Positions 1 to 5,859 are shown, counted from the stretch's first letter. The stretch: 5,859 nucleotides of DNA from Balneolaceae bacterium (GCA_021767245.1 JAASTO010000166.1:1-5859), one strand, 5' to 3'. Notes: generated from the letters alone by a model not told the origin. Numbers and translations: made by a program.

Positions 1-231
1 TATCCCGGTGATTTGAAAAACAAGTTAAGTTTCAGTTTATTCGGAGTTTCTTTGATATATCTAGTGAACCTATTTCGGATCATCACCCTGACTATCACAC
101 AAGCCCATTACCCGTCGTTATTTGATTTTATGCATGATTATTCCACGACCACTATTTTTTATCTGTTCATTTTCTTGTTGTGGATGATCTGGGTCAACTT
201 TAATGACAGCACAATAGGCGGAACGGAGTAA
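1..231 (+). CDS. Exosortase family protein, C-terminal part (5' truncated, XrtF-like)
   Basis: The reading frame is open from base 1, so this is the last 76 residues of a gene that begins before the window. Exosortases are multi-pass membrane transpeptidase-like enzymes that recognise C-terminal sorting signals and process the carrier proteins at the cell envelope. Seen here are the hallmark second half of the family: a membrane helix ending in NLFRI (Arg at visible residue 26), then HYPSLFDFMHDY with His at visible residue 45, then a last hydrophobic helix and a short polar tail. In the family, a Cys and an Arg in the missing half plus this Arg and His form the active site. The short end after the last helix resembles the small XrtF type of Bacteroidota rather than long exosortases with an extra C-terminal domain. 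The next gene starts 1 nt after the stop, so the two are probably cotranscribed. Subfamily is uncertain because the N-terminal half is not visible. Confidence 0.8.
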   Translation, partial: YPGDLKNKLSFSLFGVSLIYLVNLFRIITLTITQAHYPSLFDFMHDYSTTTIFYLFIFLLWMIWVNFNDSTIGGTE

Positions 232-232
232 T

Positions 233-739
233 ATGAAGTTGTCAAAGAGAGTATTTTGGATGGGTATATATCTTCTGATCCATTTCTTGATCCTGTCAGA
301 TCTGAGAACGAACCTGTTTCAATTACAGATCAAAGGGGTAGATGAATACTTTAGTACCACCACCAATGAGCTAAGTATCAGCAGAATTGACAGCCGGATC
401 ATTGATTTTGTGCGAACCAGTGGCACCCGTAAATCCCCAAAAGTCATCACCTATAAAATACCATTCGGCTTCTTCTTTTTGATCGGATTGGTTGGGTTGC
501 TCGCTGTTAGTGCGAACCGACAAATGTACCTTGTACTGATTTTATCACATTTGGCTGTACTGCTGCTTGGCAGTTTGGTATTTTACCTCTCAATAAATGT
601 AAATACGTGGCTTTTGGCTATCAATGACCTGTTCACGCGGTATTTTATTCCACTGATATCGGTTGGAGTTGTTGCATATGCTGTACTTGAGAAAAAGAAA
701 ATAGATGGTGATGAAAAAGAAGTTGGAAGAACAGGCTGA
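233..739 (+). CDS. Four-helix membrane protein, exosortase-associated (unassigned family)
   Basis: This 168-residue protein is not one I can name from sequence. It has a hydrophobic N-terminal helix (about residues 7-23), a polar stretch of about 50 residues (26-75) that is probably outside the membrane, three more hydrophobic helices (about 77-93, 98-117 and 130-150) and a charged C-terminal tail rich in Lys and Glu. The start at ATG 233 is supported by a good GGAG ribosome site at 225-228, which overlaps the end of the exosortase gene. Known context: short exosortase genes in Bacteroidota are often followed by a small integral membrane protein of similar size (the XrtF-associated family), so a helper role in the sorting system is the best guess. 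This is inferred from position and topology, not from a recognised motif. Its end overlaps the glycerate kinase start. Confidence 0.7.
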   Translation: MKLSKRVFWMGIYLLIHFLILSDLRTNLFQLQIKGVDEYFSTTTNELSISRIDSRIIDFVRTSGTRKSPKVITYKIPFGFFFLIGLVGLLAVSANRQMYLVLILSHLAVLLLGSLVFYLSINVNTWLLAINDLFTRYFIPLISVGVVAYAVLEKKKIDGDEKEVGRTG

Positions 740-2003
740 GATCCTCCTGGATCTGGCCGGATTTGTATCAAAAACTGAGATAGGAACTTCAGGGGTTCAA
801 TCAGCCTTCTCCAGATTAAATAAACGCAAGCCGGTCTGGATATTGGGAGTCGGTAAGGCTTCCGTGAGCATGGCAAAACGAGCAGAATTCTATTTTGGAG
901 ACGCGATCAAAGACGGGATGATCATAACCAATGCTCCAACCGATAAACTCTCATACACGCAGGTATTTAACGGGTCTCATCCCTATCCACATGAGGATTC
1001 AGTTTCAGCCTCTTACGAGTTGATGGAGTTCGCTTCAAAAATTCCTGAATCGGATCAGGTGCTGTTTTGTCTATCTGGAGGGGCTTCTTCATTGTTCTGC
1101 ATTCCTGCCGGTGATATTGAGATCGATGAGCTAAGTACTACCTATAAATTACTGCTCAACTCAGGGGCTTCCATTCATGAGATCAATGTGGTTCGAAAAC
1201 ATCTTAGTGAAACTTCAGGGGGTAGGTTGGGAAGTTTATTATCCAGCCACCGATTACTTTCTGTCATCGTATCAGATGTTCCGGGAGATGAACCCTCAGT
1301 GATCGGCAGCGGACCGACTGTACCCGATCCTTCAACTTTCAAAGAATGCTTTGCGATCGTAAAAAAATATCGGATCTGGCCAAAGTTACCTCACGCTGTC
1401 AGAATTCATATTTCGAAAGGTATGCACGGGGATGTGGAAGAAACTCCGAAGCCTCGCCGGAATAAATGGAAGCAGCATCAGGTTGAGGTTATTTCAGGAG
1501 CTAAGTTACTGGCTGAAGATGTAGGACAGAAACTAACTGAAATAGGCTATAAGGTGGAGATATCTCAAACAGCTTATAACCGTGATGTGTCTTCGATATC
1601 AAAGAAAATATGCAGTGATGCCATAAGCATCCTGAGTAAACGCGGAGAGATAAAAGCCCCGGCCGCATTAGTCTATTTTGGAGAGAGTACTGTCAAAGTA
1701 AAAGGGGATGGCAAAGGGGGAAGGAATCAGCACTTGGCCTTAATGGCTGCATTAACGATAGAAGGTCAACATCCGGTCTCTGTTATGAGTCTTGCTACAG
1801 ATGGCATCGATGGTCCAACTGATTCAGCGGGTGCGATCATTAACTCAATGACCACACTGAAGGCCCGCAAGAAAAAGCTTGAGCCGGAGTCGTATCTGCA
1901 GAATTTCAACTCTTATGAGTTTCATTCGGCAATGAACTCACATATTAAGATCGGGTCAACCGGTCAAAATGCTATGGATCTTCAGGTAGTACTGGTTGGA
2001 TAA
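705..2003 (+). CDS. Glycerate 2-kinase family protein (GckA/TtuD type, DUF4147-MOFRL)
   Basis: This cytoplasmic enzyme is expected to phosphorylate D-glycerate with ATP to 2-phosphoglycerate, feeding glycerate from glyoxylate, serine or hydroxypyruvate breakdown into lower glycolysis. The 432-residue length fits the two-domain family. Visible motifs include GVGKAS (Lys51), SGGASSL (124-130), VRKHLS (163-168), SDVPGD (190-195) with GSGPT (201-205) in the N-terminal domain, and GESTVKVKG (326-334), GGRNQ (Arg340) and TDGIDGPTD (365-373) in the MOFRL domain. Lys51 and Arg340 correspond to the residues proposed as catalytic in the Thermotoga enzyme. Two family motifs are altered: the usual LSxIKGGRL reads LSETSGGRL (168-175 region), and the final GPTGTN reads GSTGQN (417-422). 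The start is ATG 705 or ATG 711, giving a 35- or 29-nt overlap with the upstream gene. The N-terminal helix of the family needs this region, so the overlap is probably real. Confidence 0.88.
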   Translation: MVMKKKLEEQAEILLDLAGFVSKTEIGTSGVQSAFSRLNKRKPVWILGVGKASVSMAKRAEFYFGDAIKDGMIITNAPTDKLSYTQVFNGSHPYPHEDSVSASYELMEFASKIPESDQVLFCLSGGASSLFCIPAGDIEIDELSTTYKLLLNSGASIHEINVVRKHLSETSGGRLGSLLSSHRLLSVIVSDVPGDEPSVIGSGPTVPDPSTFKECFAIVKKYRIWPKLPHAVRIHISKGMHGDVEETPKPRRNKWKQHQVEVISGAKLLAEDVGQKLTEIGYKVEISQTAYNRDVSSISKKICSDAISILSKRGEIKAPAALVYFGESTVKVKGDGKGGRNQHLALMAALTIEGQHPVSVMSLATDGIDGPTDSAGAIINSMTTLKARKKKLEPESYLQNFNSYEFHSAMNSHIKIGSTGQNAMDLQVVLVG

Positions 2004-2101
2004 GCTTATTCGCAGTATAAAATTCTAAATATTATTTATAAAAAGCATAATATCCTTATTTAGTATGTTATAAGGTTGATAAAACCATAATAGTAGATTT
2101 T

Positions 2102-2152
2102 GGAAGAATAAATGATTACAATAATGCTGTAATCTTAGGTAATAATTCTTCC
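2102..2152. repeat. Nested inverted repeats in front of the Lrp-family gene
   Basis: Two perfect dyads share one interval. The outer arms are GGAAGAAT (2102-2109) and ATTCTTCC (2145-2152), with the right arm touching the ATG at 2153. The inner arms are GATTACA (2114-2120) and TGTAATC (2128-2134) around a 7-nt centre. The spacers between outer and inner arms are 4 nt on the left and 10 nt on the right. The structure could fold in RNA as a stem with an internal loop, which would bury the region just before the start codon, or it could be a pair of protein-binding palindromes in DNA. No T-run follows it, so it is not a classic terminator. Confidence 0.65.
2114..2134. promoter_or_regulatory. Candidate operator for the adjacent Lrp/AsnC regulator
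   Basis: A 21-bp dyad with 7-bp perfect arms, GATTACA and TGTAATC, sits 18 nt before the regulator's start codon. Lrp/AsnC proteins commonly bind imperfect palindromes of 13-17 bp and repress or tune their own genes, so an autoregulatory site is the natural reading. A weak Bacteroidota-like -7 element, TAGATTTTG at 2094-2102, lies just upstream. If it is used, transcription would begin near the left edge of the dyad, so binding would block initiation. The partner TTG at 2076-2078 is spaced too closely to fit the usual consensus, so the promoter itself is doubtful. Function is inferred; only the symmetry is directly seen. Confidence 0.4.
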
Positions 2153-2632
2153 ATGGCACTTCCAAAATTAGATCAAACTGATAAGCAGATCATTCAGATC
2201 CTTCAGCAGGAAGGCAGGATCGCAAACAATGAGCTGGCTAAACGAATCGGTTTAACGACAACTCCGACCCTGGAGCGTGTAAGACGACTTGAACGGGAAG
2301 GGGTGATAGATGGATATGCTGCCAAGGTAAATAAAGATTCAGTGGGTCGGGGATTTACGGCTTTCGTTAAAGTGACGTTAAAAGTCCACCAATTGAATTT
2401 AATGGAAGAATTCACGGCGGCAATCCGTGACATTCCTGAGATCCTTGCCTGCTATCATACCACCGGTGACGGTGATTTTTTACTCCACGTAGTGGCAAAA
2501 GACACCAAAGATTATGAGCAACTGATGCGAAATAAACTCACTACGCTCCCTGATGTGGAGCGGCTTCACACCAGCATTGTACTGAATACCATCAAAGATC
2601 AATCTCCAATCCCTGTTTATCATGAAGACTAA
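2153..2632 (+). CDS. Lrp/AsnC family transcriptional regulator
   Basis: This 159-residue protein has the standard Lrp/AsnC build: an N-terminal winged helix-turn-helix (about residues 6-55) with LDQTDKQIIQIL, NELAKRIGL and the recognition-helix segment TLERVRRLEREGVIDGY, then a C-terminal RAM effector-binding domain (about 66-150) with the typical turn ACYHTTGDGDF (99-109). Such proteins form dimers that assemble into octamers and sense amino acids or related metabolites. The start at ATG 2153 gives the usual short leader before the first helix. Only a weak AGG lies upstream (2137-2139), 13 nt from the start. The gene overlaps the next one, a probable methionine gamma-lyase, by 11 nt, so the likely ligand is methionine or another sulfur amino acid or its 2-oxobutyrate product. 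That is an inference from context and from the mdeR-mdeA pair of Pseudomonas putida. Confidence 0.93.
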   Translation: MALPKLDQTDKQIIQILQQEGRIANNELAKRIGLTTTPTLERVRRLEREGVIDGYAAKVNKDSVGRGFTAFVKVTLKVHQLNLMEEFTAAIRDIPEILACYHTTGDGDFLLHVVAKDTKDYEQLMRNKLTTLPDVERLHTSIVLNTIKDQSPIPVYHED

Positions 2633-3845
2633 AGTTAAACCTACCTTTGCATCAACAGCCATACATGGCGGAAAAGGAAACAAAGATCAATATGGTGCAC
2701 ACACTTCACCGATCTATCAGACATCTACGTTTGTTTTTGATGATGTAGAATCGGGAGCGAAAGCCTTTCGCCATGAGGAAGGCGGGGCAAGCCATGTGTA
2801 TTCAAGACTGGGAAATCCAACTGTAGAAGAACTGGAACGAACTATTTGTGCTCTGGAAACCTATCATTTAGATAATTCAGAGCAATACATGGGCATGGCA
2901 TTTGGCAGTGGAATGGCGGCTATTTCCACCGGCATCATCAGTTTTGCGTATGGAGGGCATATTATTGCTCAAAATGATCTGTACGGCTGTACCTCACAAT
3001 TTCTGAAGGAAGAAGCTCCCGGAATGGGAATGACCGTTTCATTCACTGATACCTCTGATATCAGGAACATAGAAAAGCTTATTGTAGAGCATCCAAACAC
3101 AAAATTGATCTACCTGGAGAGTATCGCGAACCCAACGCTTAGAATTTCTGATATCAAAGCTATTGCACAGCTGGCCGAGTCTTACAATGCAATGCTTATG
3201 GTAGATAATACCTTTGCCACACCTTACCACATTCAGCCTCTTGCACTTGGTGCAGACATCGTAGTCCACTCCACGACAAAATATCTTGGTGGCCACGGAA
3301 CTTTGATCGGTGGTGCGGTGGTGGCTAAAAAGGAGGACTTTGAGGAAGCCAATACTTTTCTATTCAGAAAAAACCTCGGTGGCATTGCCGGTCCGATGGA
3401 TGCCTGGCTGACTACAAATGGGATCAAGACCCTTTCGATCAGAATGAAGCAGCATAACGAGAATGCCATGAAAGTGGCAGAATGGCTGGAGTCTCACCCG
3501 AAAGTTGACCGGGTATTTTATCCGGGATTGAGTTCACATCCACAACATGAATTAGCTAAAGAGCTGATGAAAAATGGGTTCGGTGGGATGATCACTTTTG
3601 AGCTGACCGGCGGCTTTAATGCAGGGGTGAGCCTGATGAATAGCGTTGAGCTTTGTACGCTGGCCGTAAGCCTTGGTGCTGTTGATACTTTGATCCAACA
3701 CCCGGCCTCTATGACGCATTCTATAGTAGATGAAGAGATCAAAAAAGCAGCAGGTATCACGGATGGCTTAGTTCGGCTCTCAGTTGGGATCGAAGGAGTT
3801 GAAGATATTATTGCAGATCTGGAGCAAGCACTGGAAAACGCCTAA
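2622..3845 (+). CDS. PLP-dependent trans-sulfuration enzyme, probably methionine gamma-lyase
   Basis: This 407-residue cytoplasmic enzyme belongs to the Cys/Met metabolism PLP family. The PLP-binding Lys220 lies in HSTTKYLGGHG, Asp195 of VDNTFATPY should contact the pyridine nitrogen, YSRLGNPT (60-67) supplies the phosphate-contacting Tyr60 and Arg62 of the partner subunit, and Arg385 in LVRLSVGIE binds the substrate carboxylate. The choice of methionine gamma-lyase (methionine to methanethiol, 2-oxobutyrate and ammonia) rests on YGCT (121-124): Cys123 matches the Cys116 typical of that enzyme, where cystathionine gamma-lyases and synthases normally have Gly. Against it, the Lys240-Asp241 pair of the Pseudomonas enzyme is not cleanly kept (FRKNLGG at 248-254). 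Cystathionine gamma-lyase or synthase therefore remains possible. The start has no Shine-Dalgarno and overlaps the regulator gene by 11 nt, which suggests translational coupling. Confidence 0.85.
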   Translation: MKTKVKPTFASTAIHGGKGNKDQYGAHTSPIYQTSTFVFDDVESGAKAFRHEEGGASHVYSRLGNPTVEELERTICALETYHLDNSEQYMGMAFGSGMAAISTGIISFAYGGHIIAQNDLYGCTSQFLKEEAPGMGMTVSFTDTSDIRNIEKLIVEHPNTKLIYLESIANPTLRISDIKAIAQLAESYNAMLMVDNTFATPYHIQPLALGADIVVHSTTKYLGGHGTLIGGAVVAKKEDFEEANTFLFRKNLGGIAGPMDAWLTTNGIKTLSIRMKQHNENAMKVAEWLESHPKVDRVFYPGLSSHPQHELAKELMKNGFGGMITFELTGGFNAGVSLMNSVELCTLAVSLGAVDTLIQHPASMTHSIVDEEIKKAAGITDGLVRLSVGIEGVEDIIADLEQALENA

Positions 3846-3913
3846 AATTATGTATGGTTCTTTTCCTGAAGGTTGATAGTGTGATTGAGGATCTCAGGGG
3901 TTTAAAGGAGTGC

Positions 3914-4663
3914 TTACCAGCCACCGCTGGCACCACCGCCACCTGAGCTGAATCCGCCACCGCCGCCAAAACCTCCGAATCCGCCACCTCCACCAAAGGA
4001 GCTGCCGCCTCCACGGCTGCCACCGCCAAAACCTCCGCCGTAAAAGATGATGCCGCTGGAACCGATGGAATGTCTGCGACCACCTTTGCCTCGGGTGATG
4101 AGAATGAAAATAATGATGATAAAAATTAATAAGACATCTATGGGGAAGCCATCACCGGATGATTTTTGTTCCGGAAATCCTTCAAACTCTCCGGCAGCCA
4201 GATCGATCAGGACATTGGTAGCCTGATCCAGGCCGCCGTAAAAATCATTAGCCCTGAAGCTGGGAGTCAGGATCTCGTTAATGATACGCCCGGCTATGAC
4301 ATCCGGAATGGCTCCCTCAAGTCCATATCCAACCTCAATACGCATAGCACGATCTTGTTCAGAGACCAGGATCAATACCCCATTTCCTCGTTCCTCATAT
4401 TGGATATTCCAGTCGTTATGCATTTGTAGGGCCACATCCTCAATGGGGTAGCCCTCCAAACTTTCAATGGTAGCTATGACTAAAGCGTTGGTGGTAGTAT
4501 CCCGGTAGGCTCTTAGTTTAGATTCAAGCTGACGCTCTTCAGGCTGCGTAAGCATGTTGGCAAAATCATTGACCATACCAACGGGTTGTTCAGGAATGAA
4601 GTCCTGTGCGTTTACAGATACTGAAATGAATAGAAATACAAATGTGGCTAAAATTTTACGCAT
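3914..4663 (-). CDS. Secreted TPM-domain protein with membrane anchor and glycine-rich tail (YgcG-like)
   Basis: From the start at 4663 the protein has 249 residues. It begins with a signal peptide (MRKILATFVFLFISVSVNA, cleavage probably before QDF), followed by a TPM domain at about 20-150 with VNDFANML, GNGVLILVS and the MRIEVGYGLEG segment typical of the family. A membrane helix lies at about 173-189, then a basic stretch, then a tail of about 40 residues made almost only of Gly, Ser and Phe and ending in ASGGW. This layout matches the YgcG-like bacterial TPM proteins; plant relatives act in photosystem II repair, and acid phosphatase activity has been reported for one. The bacterial role is not settled. 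An in-frame ATG at 4705 would add 14 residues ahead of the signal peptide, so I prefer 4663, which is preceded by AGGA and overlaps the upstream TPM gene by 8 nt. Confidence 0.88.
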   Translation of the reverse strand: MRKILATFVFLFISVSVNAQDFIPEQPVGMVNDFANMLTQPEERQLESKLRAYRDTTTNALVIATIESLEGYPIEDVALQMHNDWNIQYEERGNGVLILVSEQDRAMRIEVGYGLEGAIPDVIAGRIINEILTPSFRANDFYGGLDQATNVLIDLAAGEFEGFPEQKSSGDGFPIDVLLIFIIIIFILITRGKGGRRHSIGSSGIIFYGGGFGGGSRGGGSSFGGGGGFGGFGGGGGFSSGGGGASGGW

Positions 4664-5105
4664 CGTCCTGTTCTTTATTGTAGCTGATGGTATTGGAAAG
4701 CTCATTTACATCATCAGATTGGTAAGGGAAGTTTTCCTTCAACTTTTGACCAATTTGCAAAATTACTTCTGAAAGGCCCGTTTCATATTCTTCTTTTTTA
4801 AAAAAAGAAATGAGCAAATCTACTTCCTCCTCCCAGAAGGATTGTCCAACTTTTTCGTGAATCCCTTCGTCTCCCCAAATGGCTATCTTATGGTCTTTCC
4901 AGGCTACATAAACAATAACCCCATTCCGTAATTCAGTTTCGTGCATTTTAAGTTCGGAAAACACCTGTTGTGCTCTTTCAATGGGAGACTCGGCTTTGCA
5001 CTTTTTTTCAATGTGAACGCGGATCTCACCGGAGGTAGCCTCTTCGGCCTGTTGAATGGCTTCAACAATATGCTCTTCCTGTTCTTGTGATAAAAATTTA
5101 GCCAT
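4656..5105 (-). CDS. Cytoplasmic TPM-domain protein
   Basis: This 149-residue protein is a stand-alone TPM domain with no signal peptide or membrane helix, so it should be cytoplasmic. Visible family motifs are TSGEIRVHIE (24-33), RNGVIVYVA (60-68), the conserved acidic-basic step KDHK (70-73) and GDEGIH (78-83), followed by a helical C-terminal half. It resembles the solitary TPM proteins of Bacteroidota, of which BA42 from Bizionia has a solved structure. Its biochemical activity is unknown to me. It sits between LemA and the secreted TPM gene, overlapping the latter by 8 nt, so the two TPM proteins are probably made together. The start codon lacks a Shine-Dalgarno and directly abuts a 12-bp palindrome. 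Confidence 0.88.
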   Translation of the reverse strand: MAKFLSQEQEEHIVEAIQQAEEATSGEIRVHIEKKCKAESPIERAQQVFSELKMHETELRNGVIVYVAWKDHKIAIWGDEGIHEKVGQSFWEEEVDLLISFFKKEEYETGLSEVILQIGQKLKENFPYQSDDVNELSNTISYNKEQDDA

Positions 5106-5117
5106 GTTTGATCAAAC
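5106..5117. repeat. Perfect 12-bp palindrome abutting the TPM start codon
   Basis: GTTTGATCAAAC is fully self-complementary and lies directly before the ATG of the cytoplasmic TPM gene, where a ribosome-binding site would be expected. It may be chance in AT-rich DNA, a small operator, or a hairpin-forming leader. No second copy is seen elsewhere in the window. Confidence 0.5.
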
Positions 5118-5129
5118 TGAGGTTAAAGA

Positions 5130-5170
5130 CATGAGATCAGTAACAAGATTAAAACCTGACTAATCTCATG
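5130..5170 (-). repeat. Inverted repeat between lemA and the TPM gene
   Basis: CATGAGAT (5130-5137) and ATCTCATG (5163-5170) form a perfect 8-bp stem, and CAG/CTG (5138-5140, 5156-5158) can extend it across a 4-nt bulge. It lies in the 91-bp gap between the lemA stop and the TPM start, in the direction of transcription on the minus strand. No T-run follows, so it is more likely an intercistronic RNA stem that affects stability or relative expression than a strong terminator. An independent regulatory site for the TPM pair is also possible. Confidence 0.5.
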
Positions 5171-5196
5171 ATAATAAGTGGTTTATGATTGATTTT

Positions 5197-5787
5197 TTAA
5201 TTACCGAAGTCGACTTCAGGAGCTTGTTCTGCACCTTCTTCCGCCTGGAAGTACTCTTTTTGATCAAAGCCCAGTATGGACGCAAACAGGCTGGTTGGGA
5301 ATTTACGAATCTGCGTATTGAAGCCCTGAGCGGCCTGATTGAAGCGCATACGTTCGGTTGCGATCCTGTTTTCAGTTCCTTCAAGTTGAACCTGAAGGTC
5401 TCTGAAATTCTGGTTGGCCTGCAGTTCAGGATATCGTTCAACGGTTACCAAAAGTCTGGATAAAGCTCCACTAAGCTGACTTTGAGCCTCCTGAAATTGT
5501 TGAAACATTTCAGGATTATTGAGGTCGTTGGCGTTGATATTTACCGAGGTAGCACGACTGCGTGCTTCAATCACATCCTGAAGCGTCTCAGACTCAAAAT
5601 CTGCAGCCCCTCTCACGGTATTAACGAGATTAGGAATGAGGTCAGCTCTGCGCTGATATTGGTTTTCAACCTGAGCCCAGGCACTGTTTACCTGTTCTTC
5701 TGCAGTAACCAGGCTGTTGTTTACACTGATGCCGTAAAAGACAAGGAGTGCGAGTACTCCGAGGATGATAAAAAATTTAGCTTTCAT
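5197..5787 (-). CDS. lemA: LemA family protein
   Basis: This 196-residue protein has one N-terminal membrane helix (about 5-22) followed by the LemA helical bundle. The family signature is nearly complete: AWAQVENQYQRRADLIPNL (36-54), an ARSRA segment (75-79), YPELQANQNF (119-128), ENRI (139-142) and a C-terminal end in which GFDQKEYFQAEEG leads to APEVDF. The Asn-out, bundle-out topology is expected, with the bundle facing the periplasm. The molecular role of LemA proteins is unclear; magnetosome MamQ is a relative, and LemA genes very often sit beside TPM-domain or HtpX genes. Here two TPM genes follow, which suggests an envelope-associated unit. ATG 5787 fits the membrane helix; no Shine-Dalgarno precedes it. 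Length and motifs are normal for the family. Confidence 0.95.
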   Translation of the reverse strand: MKAKFFIILGVLALLVFYGISVNNSLVTAEEQVNSAWAQVENQYQRRADLIPNLVNTVRGAADFESETLQDVIEARSRATSVNINANDLNNPEMFQQFQEAQSQLSGALSRLLVTVERYPELQANQNFRDLQVQLEGTENRIATERMRFNQAAQGFNTQIRKFPTSLFASILGFDQKEYFQAEEGAEQAPEVDFGN

Positions 5788-5859
5788 GAGTTTTGAATTT
5801 GTGGTTTATTTGATGCCCCAATACGAGCGAGAACATGTTTTGTTTTGCCGATTGACAAA

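Noticed and set aside
2054..2075. CCTTAT/ATAAGG hairpin after the glycerate kinase gene as a terminator.
   Set aside because: Six weak base pairs with a 10-nt loop and no T-run; expected by chance in such AT-rich DNA.
3846..3913. Possible bidirectional terminator between the convergent units: CCTGA (3865-3869) with TCAGG (3894-3898).
   Set aside because: The stem is only 5 bp with G-U extension, the loop is about 24 nt, and no T-run follows on either strand. I see no convincing terminator here.
3917..4040. GC-rich CCGCC-type repeats on the plus strand as a tandem-repeat or CRISPR-like element.
   Set aside because: They are the complement of Gly codons of the TPM protein tail, with no regular repeat unit or spacers.
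3808..4083. Open frame on the minus strand rich in Ala and Val, overlapping the end of the TPM gene.
   Set aside because: It is the shadow of the glycine-rich repeat codons in another frame and has no start context or family resemblance.
5482..5796. Plus-strand open frame opposite lemA.
   Set aside because: It is antisense to a gene with a full LemA signature and its translation shows no recognisable features.
5830..5858. Possible lemA promoter on the minus strand: TTGTCA and TGTTCT separated by 17 nt.
   Set aside because: The upstream box fits well but the downstream box matches only three of six positions, and the presumed host group uses a different consensus.

Overview
The window reads as ordinary chromosomal DNA from a Bacteroidota/Balneolota-type bacterium. 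This is an inference from gene content: a short XrtF-like exosortase with a companion membrane protein, a LemA-TPM-TPM cluster, and mostly weak or absent Shine-Dalgarno sequences. I see no phage, transposon, CRISPR array or RNA gene. All genes are intact except the first, which is cut by the left edge.

Layout. Positions 1-2003 (+) hold a tight run of three genes: the C-terminal end of an exosortase, a four-helix membrane protein 1 nt downstream, and a GckA/TtuD-type glycerate kinase that starts inside the membrane protein gene. Positions 2004-2152 are an AT-rich intergenic region with a striking nested pair of inverted repeats that ends exactly at the next start codon. Positions 2153-3845 (+) are a two-gene unit with an 11-nt overlap: an Lrp/AsnC-family regulator and a PLP-dependent trans-sulfuration enzyme that looks most like methionine gamma-lyase. 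Positions 3914-5787 are on the minus strand and convergent with the previous unit. In transcription order they encode LemA, a cytoplasmic TPM-domain protein and a secreted, membrane-anchored TPM-domain protein with a glycine-rich tail.

How the genes fit together. The regulator and lyase probably form a sulfur amino-acid sensing and degradation unit, like the mdeR-mdeA pair of Pseudomonas putida. The palindrome in front of the regulator is a good candidate for its autoregulatory site. The LemA/TPM genes form a recurring but poorly understood envelope cluster. The exosortase and its neighbour should belong to a protein-sorting system whose substrates lie outside the window; the glycerate kinase shares their transcript but has no obvious functional link to them.

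I did not find a clearly new multi-gene system. The points most worth checking are the nested dyad before the Lrp gene, the soluble-plus-secreted TPM pair with LemA, the unassigned membrane protein next to the exosortase, and altered family motifs in the glycerate kinase.
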